Positions 5,121 to 9,442 of a DNA stretch of 9,442 nucleotides are shown one piece after another. How positions within the stretch are numbered: the stretch's first letter is position 1; each line of letters begins with the position of its first letter. The notes under the pieces are model-generated. The model saw nothing but the letters and a program-made list of their open reading frames with translations, did no database searches and had not been told where the DNA came from. The translations under genes were made by a program, and so were the position numbers. The stretch comes from Rickettsiales bacterium (GTDB lineage Bacteria; Pseudomonadota; Alphaproteobacteria; Rickettsiales; UBA3002), in contig JAJTIB010000126.1 in NCBI GenBank assembly GCA_021300075.1, positions 1 to 9,442 on the forward strand, in the 5' to 3' direction.

Positions 5121-6587
5121 TCAGCGATGCGCGCCACCAGCTCCAGCGTGAATGTTAGTTTTATCAAATTTTATTTTTGCTTGTGATGTATCTTCGCCTG
5201 TCTCTGCGCTTATCTCAGGATTCGCGAGCATGGCCGCGCGGTTTTTTACAGCCTTCTCCATCTTACCTGCCACCGCCGACCAACAGGCATTATAAAGTAA
5301 ATGCAGCGTTTTAGATTGTGACGAATTCCCAAATCCATCAGCCAGAGGGTTGAAATAATCAATTTCTCCTCGGAGTCTTCCCGCATCCTTATCGCGAATA
5401 TCTCTTTGCAGAGTCTTCTTCATGGATTCCATGTCCCCGTTCAATGCCTGTAGAACTTGGGTTGTGAGCTTTTTCTTGTGTTTGCTGCCCAGCACATATT
5501 CAAGACTGTTCAACCGTAATTGCTTGGTAATACCCTCAATTATTTCCAGACTATCTGCTTCGCGCAAACCCCTCCAGGCATTTTTGACAAGGTCTGAGGG
5601 CTCAATTGCGGGCTTAATAGCATCAATGCTCGCCTCGCACGCATCTACCAATCTTTGAATTTTTTCACTGAAGATCTGGTTTCCATATTCCTCCCAAGTT
5701 CTATTGGCCAGACCATTGCGTGATTTTTCAATTTTATGAAACGCGTCAATCACCTCGCGCTGTAACGTTTCGGCCAGAGTATAAACCGCATCTGTGTAAA
5801 GAATGCCTCTTAACAGGCGAACAGTGCTGGGTAGCTTCTCAAACCCGAATAAAACCCCGCGTTTTGGAAGCTCATCGCGGTAAGCTGCGGCGAGCTGCTG
5901 CAATAGCGTCATCGCCCTTGCTTCTTCACCGCTCTTTTTCACTTTCGGGCGATCAAAATAATCTACCAGCGCCGTTATATTGGTTTGGTCTATTTGCGGG
6001 TAGCGAGGTTGAATCAGGACGGCGTTGGCGTGAATCTTTTCATGAATGCGGGTGACAATTTCTTGCCCCAATAGCAGCGCCGGGGAATATTCCTTGTTGG
6101 ATGGTGTTGCAAAATCATGCATAGATTTGTGGTGGTTGGGAAAAAATATTTCATCCGAGATACCCAATTCTTCAGCTTTTTCTGTGCATTTACGGCGGAG
6201 CGATTCTGGGCTTTGTTCAGAGTGCGCGGCCTTAGAAATTTCTTTAAGGGCCGTAATCAAATGTTCAGTGGAGTGAAAATCCGAATCTTGCATGTTGCGC
6301 GGGCGGTTTTTGTTCAATTGCTCAAGCCGTCGAATCAAATGAATTTTATGGGTCGTTTTTTCGGCCTTGGTTTCTCCTCTTTTACGCTGGTCTTTCCCTG
6401 ATGATGTTGATTGATGAATAAAGGGGTGTAATGCAGCATTAATAAATTGAATTTCTTGAAAGCGGTTAAGTTGTCCCGACTGGTGGGGGTTATAGGACAT
6501 ACTTGCCGCATCAACCGTTGTGGCGGGTGGGTTTTGGGGTAGGTCAAAACCGGGCAGGGTGGTCTGATTGTCTGGCGCAATTTCCAT
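5121..6587 (-). CDS. Unknown 488-residue, mainly helical protein
   Basis: No family is recognised. The protein has no signal peptide, membrane segment or clear catalytic motif. Residues 1-60 are polar and Pro/Gln-rich and probably disordered. Residues about 64-97 are strongly basic (for example KDQRKRGETKAEK) and could bind nucleic acid. The rest is a long run of predicted amphipathic helices with many Glu, Lys and Arg, ending in a polar tail. It is encoded against the surrounding genes, between ffh (13 bp, convergent) and rpsP (111 bp, divergent), a place normally free of such a gene. Parts of it are clearly AT-richer than its neighbours. The start at 6587 has only a weak upstream site (CCGGGAT) inside an inverted repeat; Met30 (codon at 6500) is an alternative. 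The open frame is far too long to be chance, but the function is unknown. Confidence 0.8.
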   Translation of the reverse strand: MEIAPDNQTTLPGFDLPQNPPATTVDAASMSYNPHQSGQLNRFQEIQFINAALHPFIHQSTSSGKDQRKRGETKAEKTTHKIHLIRRLEQLNKNRPRNMQDSDFHSTEHLITALKEISKAAHSEQSPESLRRKCTEKAEELGISDEIFFPNHHKSMHDFATPSNKEYSPALLLGQEIVTRIHEKIHANAVLIQPRYPQIDQTNITALVDYFDRPKVKKSGEEARAMTLLQQLAAAYRDELPKRGVLFGFEKLPSTVRLLRGILYTDAVYTLAETLQREVIDAFHKIEKSRNGLANRTWEEYGNQIFSEKIQRLVDACEASIDAIKPAIEPSDLVKNAWRGLREADSLEIIEGITKQLRLNSLEYVLGSKHKKKLTTQVLQALNGDMESMKKTLQRDIRDKDAGRLRGEIDYFNPLADGFGNSSQSKTLHLLYNACWSAVAGKMEKAVKNRAAMLANPEISAETGEDTSQAKIKFDKTNIHAGAGGAHR

Positions 6588-6590
6588 ATC

Positions 6591-6612
6591 CCGGAAATTT
6601 ATCAGATTCCGG
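6591..6612. promoter_or_regulatory. Inverted repeat CCGGAA-N10-TTCCGG before the 488-residue gene
   Basis: A perfect 6-bp inverted repeat with an AT-rich centre lies 3 nt upstream of the start codon of the minus-strand unknown gene. It could be a repressor operator, or an RNA hairpin that hides the only Shine-Dalgarno-like bases (CCGGGA). Confidence 0.4.
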
Positions 6613-6641
6613 TTGCCATTTGTGTGACAATATGGTTAAAA
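6613..6641 (+). promoter_or_regulatory. Candidate promoter for rpsP-rimM-trmD
   Basis: TTGCCA at 6613-6618 (5 of 6), a 17-nt spacer and TTAAAA at 6636-6641 (3 of 6) read towards rpsP, giving a leader of about 50 nt. The position is right, but the -10 is weak. Confidence 0.35.
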
Positions 6642-6688
6642 CCCGCCGCTTCTTGGGTCATATGGGCAATCAAGCTCAACCGAAAGAT

Positions 6689-6692
6689 GGAG
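6689..6692 (+). promoter_or_regulatory. Ribosome binding site that fixes the rpsP start
   Basis: GGAG, within GATGGAG, lies 6 nt before the ATG at 6699. This selects that ATG over an in-frame ATG at 6624, which would add 25 residues not found in S16 proteins. Confidence 0.8.
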
Positions 6693-6698
6693 TTAACT

Positions 6699-7094
6699 AT
6701 GGCAACCGTGATTCGTCTGTCGCGCGCAGGCGCGAAGAAAAAACCCTTTTACCGTATTGTGGTGGCCGATAGCCGCAAACCGCGCGATGGTGATTTCATC
6801 GAGAAATTGGGTACATTCAACCCTTTGATGGCGAAAGATAATCCCGCTCGCCTCGTGTGCGATACCTTGCGCGCCAAATACTGGCTTGGGGTTGGCGCCA
6901 AACCATCCGATCGGGTGGCAATTATCCTTCATGGTCTGGGTATTACCAGCAAGCCGGATGTCGCCGGAAAGCCCCAGAAAACCCGCAAAAAAGCGGATAA
7001 GCTGACGCGCCGTGAAAAAGCCGCAGCGGCGGAAGCAGAAGCCAAAGCTGCCCCAGTTGCCACCGCGTCTGAGGAAGCTGCTCCGGCCGCTTGA
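6699..7094 (+). CDS. rpsP: 30S ribosomal protein S16
   Basis: S16 is an early-assembly protein of the 30S subunit that binds 16S rRNA. The product is 131 residues, and the N-terminal core matches the family: VIRLSRAGAKKKPFYRIVVADSR (4-26), RDGDFIEKLGTFNP, then GAKPSDRVAIILHGLGI. After about residue 85 comes a Lys/Ala/Glu-rich tail (KPQKTRKKADKLTRREKAAA...), a common alphaproteobacterial extension. It is the first gene of the rpsP-rimM-trmD series, and rimM begins 10 nt after its stop. Confidence 0.97.
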   Translation: MATVIRLSRAGAKKKPFYRIVVADSRKPRDGDFIEKLGTFNPLMAKDNPARLVCDTLRAKYWLGVGAKPSDRVAIILHGLGITSKPDVAGKPQKTRKKADKLTRREKAAAAEAEAKAAPVATASEEAAPAA

Positions 7095-7104
7095 AGGCCG
7101 GCCG

Positions 7105-7626
7105 ATGGTACGTCCTGACCCTTTCATTTGTCTGGCGGTTGTCACCGCGCCGCATGGCGTGAATGGTCGCGTGAAAGTGAAGTCCTTCGCCACCCCGCCG
7201 ACGGGATTTGCCAAGTTCAAGCCTCTTTATGATGAGGCGGGAACCCCCGTTTCCTTGAGCCTTGGTGGTGAGGCCGGGGGTTGCTTCATCGTCAGCATCG
7301 ACGGCCTTAAAACCCGTGATGAGGCGGCGTTATGGCGAGGCCGAAAACTCGGTGTGCCGCGCTCAGCCCTGCCTGAATCAGATACGGACGATGCGCTTTA
7401 CATTGCGGATTTGCTTGGCATGAAAGTTGTGAGCAAAGACGGCGCGACATTCGGCACGGTGAAGCAGGTCTATAATTTCGGCGCCGGCGATATTCTTGAA
7501 ATCATAAGGGCTGATGGCCGTGAGGAAATGTATAGCTTCACCCAGGCGAATTTTCCTGAGCGCGATGCGGCGCGCCGCGTTCTGACCATTGTCCCGCCCG
7601 ACATAATCGAAGGAGACCGCCCGTGA
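7105..7626 (+). CDS. rimM: 16S rRNA processing protein RimM
   Basis: RimM binds S19 and helps mature the head of the 30S subunit. The product is 173 residues, the usual size. The N-terminal RimM domain starts CLAVVTAPHGVNGRVKVKSFA (9-29) and includes RDEAALWRGRKLGVPRSALP. The C-terminal PRC-barrel part (about 95-165) has DLLGMKVVSKDGATFGTVKQV and the GAGDILEI motif. The ATG at 7105 has GAAGG 7 nt upstream and matches the family start; the frame is open further upstream, but only by overlap with rpsP. The end (FTQANFPERDAARRVLTIVPP) is somewhat divergent. Its stop overlaps the trmD start by 4 nt (GTGA), implying translational coupling. Confidence 0.95.
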   Translation: MVRPDPFICLAVVTAPHGVNGRVKVKSFATPPTGFAKFKPLYDEAGTPVSLSLGGEAGGCFIVSIDGLKTRDEAALWRGRKLGVPRSALPESDTDDALYIADLLGMKVVSKDGATFGTVKQVYNFGAGDILEIIRADGREEMYSFTQANFPERDAARRVLTIVPPDIIEGDRP

Positions 7627-8333
7627 GTCTGCCCTGGCAGGTATCCCTCATCACCCTGATGCCGCAGATGTACCCGGGCCCCTTGGGCGAATCGCTGACT
7701 GGCGAGGCACTCAAAAATGGCCTGTGGCAACTGCATCTTTTCAATCTGCGCGATTATGGCATTGGCCGTCATCAGCAGGTGGATGATTCGCCCTATGGCG
7801 GCGGCGCGGGCATGGTACTGAAACCCGAGGTGGTGGATGCTGCGGTTCTCGCCGCCCGCGCACAGAATCCGGGTGCAACATTGATTCATTTCAGCCCGCG
7901 CGGTGAAGCTATGACGCAGCCTCTGCTGCGCGAGCTGGTAGCTGCTCCGGTGATTTTGCTTTGTGGCCGTTACGAGGCGGTGGATGAGCGCGTGATAGAA
8001 AAGCATCAGCCGCGAGAGATTTCCCTGGGCGATTTCGTGCTGACTGGCGGCGATATCCCCGCCATGGCACTGATGGATGGTTGTGTTCGGCTCCTGCCGG
8101 GTGTGATTGGCAAGGAAGCCAGCCTGGGCGAGGAAAGTTTTGGCATGGGCAGCTATCAGCATCTGCTCGAATATCCGCATTATACTAAACCAGCCTTGTG
8201 GGAAGGCCGCGCTGTACCCGAGACCTTGCTTAGCGGCCATCACGCACAGATTGACGCCTGGCGTAAGGCCGCGGCTGTTGCCGTCACCCGCGCCCGCCGC
8301 CCGGATCTGTGGGCGCGTTATCAGAAGAAGTAG
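7623..8333 (+). CDS. trmD: tRNA (guanine-N1-)-methyltransferase
   Basis: TrmD methylates G37 in tRNAs with a G at position 36, using S-adenosylmethionine, and so prevents +1 frameshifting. It is a SPOUT enzyme with a trefoil knot. The product is 236 residues, the usual size. Visible motifs are DDSPYGGGAGMV (54-65), HFSPRG, LCGRYEAVDERV (113-124; most family members have Gly where Ala119 is), EISLGDFVLTGGDIPAM (132-148) and LLEYPHYTKP (181-190). The GTG start is supported by AAGGAGA at 7610-7616, 6 nt upstream. rplS, often the next gene, is absent here. Confidence 0.97.
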   Translation: MSLPWQVSLITLMPQMYPGPLGESLTGEALKNGLWQLHLFNLRDYGIGRHQQVDDSPYGGGAGMVLKPEVVDAAVLAARAQNPGATLIHFSPRGEAMTQPLLRELVAAPVILLCGRYEAVDERVIEKHQPREISLGDFVLTGGDIPAMALMDGCVRLLPGVIGKEASLGEESFGMGSYQHLLEYPHYTKPALWEGRAVPETLLSGHHAQIDAWRKAAAVAVTRARRPDLWARYQKK

Positions 8334-8353
8334 GCGCGCGGCGCGATTCGTCG

Positions 8354-8382
8354 TTGATTCATGAGATGAAAATGCGTATGGT
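8354..8382 (+). promoter_or_regulatory. Candidate promoter for xseB-ispA
   Basis: In the 76-bp gap after trmD, TTGATT (8354-8359), a 17-nt spacer and TATGGT (8377-8382) each match consensus at 4 of 6 positions. The predicted start is about 20 nt before xseB. It would let the xseB-ispA pair be expressed separately from the ribosomal series. Confidence 0.45.
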
Positions 8383-8409
8383 GGCTGCTTAAATTTCCGT
8401 GAGAATCCC

Positions 8410-8670
8410 ATGGTAAAACCCCCAAGCGCCACGCCCGATGCCCAAAGCTCGCTCAGCTTTGAGCAGGCACTCAAGGAGCTCGAACAGATTGTGCGTGGGC
8501 TTGAATCCGGCCAGATGGATCTCGAAAAATCCATCGCCGACTACACGCGCGGCGTGGTCTTGCGTGACCATTGCCTCAAAAAACTGAGTGAGGCAAAAAT
8601 GCGCGTTGAGGAGCTCACCCGCGCTGCCGATGGTTCGCAGCGCCTTACCCCATTTGCCGCAAAGGAATAA
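8410..8670 (+). CDS. xseB: Exodeoxyribonuclease VII small subunit
   Basis: XseB helices bind the XseA subunit of exonuclease VII, which degrades single-stranded DNA in repair. The product is 86 residues, typical of the family, with the diagnostic helical hairpin: LSFEQALKELEQIVRGLESGQMDLEKSIADYTRGVVLRDHC and the KLSEAKMRVEEL segment. A GTGAGA site lies a few bases before the ATG. Pairing with ispA, and often dxs beyond it, is common in proteobacteria. xseA is not in the window. Confidence 0.95.
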   Translation: MVKPPSATPDAQSSLSFEQALKELEQIVRGLESGQMDLEKSIADYTRGVVLRDHCLKKLSEAKMRVEELTRAADGSQRLTPFAAKE

Positions 8671-8672
8671 CC

Positions 8673-9442
8673 ATGGCCGCGCATCTGCAAAAAGCCCTTG
8701 CCGAAATTTCCGAAAAACTCGATCGGGTAATGGACGAGCTTTTACCCAGCCCACTTGCAGTCGCTAATAAAGTGATCTCGCTCCATAGCCGTGTGGAGGA
8801 GGATGCAACAACCGCTCCGCCCAGCGGCGAGGTGAAGGTGATGGAAGCAATGCGCTATTCGGCGCTTGCGGGTGGTAAACGCCTGCGCCCATTCCTCACC
8901 GTCGAAAGTGCGAAGCTCTTTGGCGTCAATCCCGAGGCGGCGATGACAACAGCGGCAGCCATTGAATTTGTCCATACCTATTCGCTGATTCACGACGATT
9001 TGCCAGCGATTGATAACGATGATTTTCGCCGCGGCAAGCCCAGTTGCCATAAGCAGTTTGGCGAGGCGGCGGCGATTCTCGCGGGCGATGCCCTGCTGAC
9101 CTACGCTTTTGAAGTCCTCGCCCATCCGGGCGTTCATCCCGACCCGAGCGTGCGCTGCGAGCTGATTCGCTCGCTGGCGCGTGCGGCCGGTGTGCGCGGC
9201 ATGGTTGGCGGCCAGATGATGGATATTGACGCTGAGCATCAATCTATGGCAGTCGATGAAATCATCCGCCTGCAACGCCTTAAGACGGGTGAATTATTCG
9301 CGGTATCGTGCGAGGTCGGAGCGATCTTGGGCAAAGCGCCGGATGCGATGCGCGCGCGGCTTTCGCGCTACGCCCATGATATTGGTCTGGCGTTTCAAAT
9401 TACCGATGATCTGCTGGATGTGGAAGGCACACGCACCACCAC
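8673..9442 (+). CDS. ispA: Farnesyl diphosphate synthase (class I polyprenyl synthase), cut by the window end
   Basis: IspA condenses isopentenyl diphosphate with dimethylallyl and geranyl diphosphate to make farnesyl diphosphate, the precursor of undecaprenyl and quinone side chains. 256 codons are visible and open to the edge; about 40 C-terminal residues should be missing. Motifs seen: GGKRLRPF (67-74), the first Asp-rich motif HDDLPAIDNDD (107-117), GGQMMDI, LKTGELF and the second Asp-rich motif DDLLD (245-249). The GGKRLRP box lies about 20 residues later than in E. coli IspA because of a longer N-terminal helix region. The start follows the xseB stop by 2 nt, and AAAGGA near the xseB end serves as its ribosome binding site. 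The family includes geranylgeranyl synthases, but the xseB context favours ispA. Confidence 0.93.
   Translation, partial: MAAHLQKALAEISEKLDRVMDELLPSPLAVANKVISLHSRVEEDATTAPPSGEVKVMEAMRYSALAGGKRLRPFLTVESAKLFGVNPEAAMTTAAAIEFVHTYSLIHDDLPAIDNDDFRRGKPSCHKQFGEAAAILAGDALLTYAFEVLAHPGVHPDPSVRCELIRSLARAAGVRGMVGGQMMDIDAEHQSMAVDEIIRLQRLKTGELFAVSCEVGAILGKAPDAMRARLSRYAHDIGLAFQITDDLLDVEGTRTT

Noticed and set aside
5107..5134. Possible terminator hairpin between the convergent ffh and 488-residue genes
   Set aside because: GCGCG and CGCGC can pair over 5 bp, but the loop is long and no T-run follows on either strand.
6625..6630. TGACA core upstream of rpsP as another Pho site
   Set aside because: It is a single half-site; there is no second TGACA 11 bp away on either side.
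6624..6698. Upstream extension of rpsP from the ATG at 6624
   Set aside because: S16 begins at the MATVIRLSR-type start; the ATG at 6699 has a GGAG site, and the extra residues would cover the promoter region.
7012..7104. Upstream extension of rimM into rpsP
   Set aside because: The extra residues are only the rpsP tail read in another frame; the ATG at 7105 has GAAGG and matches RimM.
7470..8534. 354-codon open frame on the minus strand across rimM, trmD and xseB
   Set aside because: It lies opposite three certain genes and has no recognisable domain; it is a shadow of their GC-rich codon usage.

Overview
The window looks like ordinary chromosome of a moderately GC-rich alphaproteobacterium. 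The Ffh box TRLDGDGRGGAALSMRA, the S16 and L19 proteins with Ala-rich tails, and the xseB-ispA pair all fit that class. I cannot name a genus. Translation and protein-targeting genes (rplS, ffh, rpsP, rimM, trmD), leuC and the xseB-ispA isoprenoid pair make up most of it. Two unrecognised genes and some unusual non-coding structure lie among them.

Left part, minus strand (about 1-3641, transcribed right to left): an unknown 213-residue protein, rplS (L19), leuC, a four-helix-bundle protein with a basic repeat tail, and the start of a further small ORF that leaves the window. leuC and the four-helix gene overlap by 4 nt (ATGA). The 149-bp rplS-leuC gap is bounded by two inverted arrays of a TAGGTTT-like heptamer, one of which supplies the rplS stop codon.

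Centre (3642-3727): a compact divergent control region between the unknown 213-residue gene (minus) and ffh (plus). It has back-to-back -10 elements and four TGACA half-sites spaced exactly 11 bp apart. Read on the minus strand these are YTGTCAY heptamers separated by 4 nt, which is the architecture of tandem PhoB boxes. This is the best regulatory signal in the window and suggests that the unknown gene responds to phosphate starvation.

Right part: ffh (plus), then a convergent 488-residue protein of unknown family (minus), then the plus-strand series rpsP-rimM-trmD, followed after a 76-bp gap by xseB and ispA (cut by the window end). rpsP-rimM-trmD is the classic ribosome-maturation operon. 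In many proteobacteria rplS follows trmD; here rplS lies with leuC on the opposite strand beyond ffh, and the unknown 488-residue gene separates ffh from rpsP. This points to a local rearrangement with inserted accessory genes.

I see no mobile element, CRISPR array, rRNA or tRNA gene. The most interesting parts are the PhoB-box promoter with its unknown target gene, the four-helix-bundle/repeat-tail fusion, and the heptamer arrays around the rplS-leuC gap.
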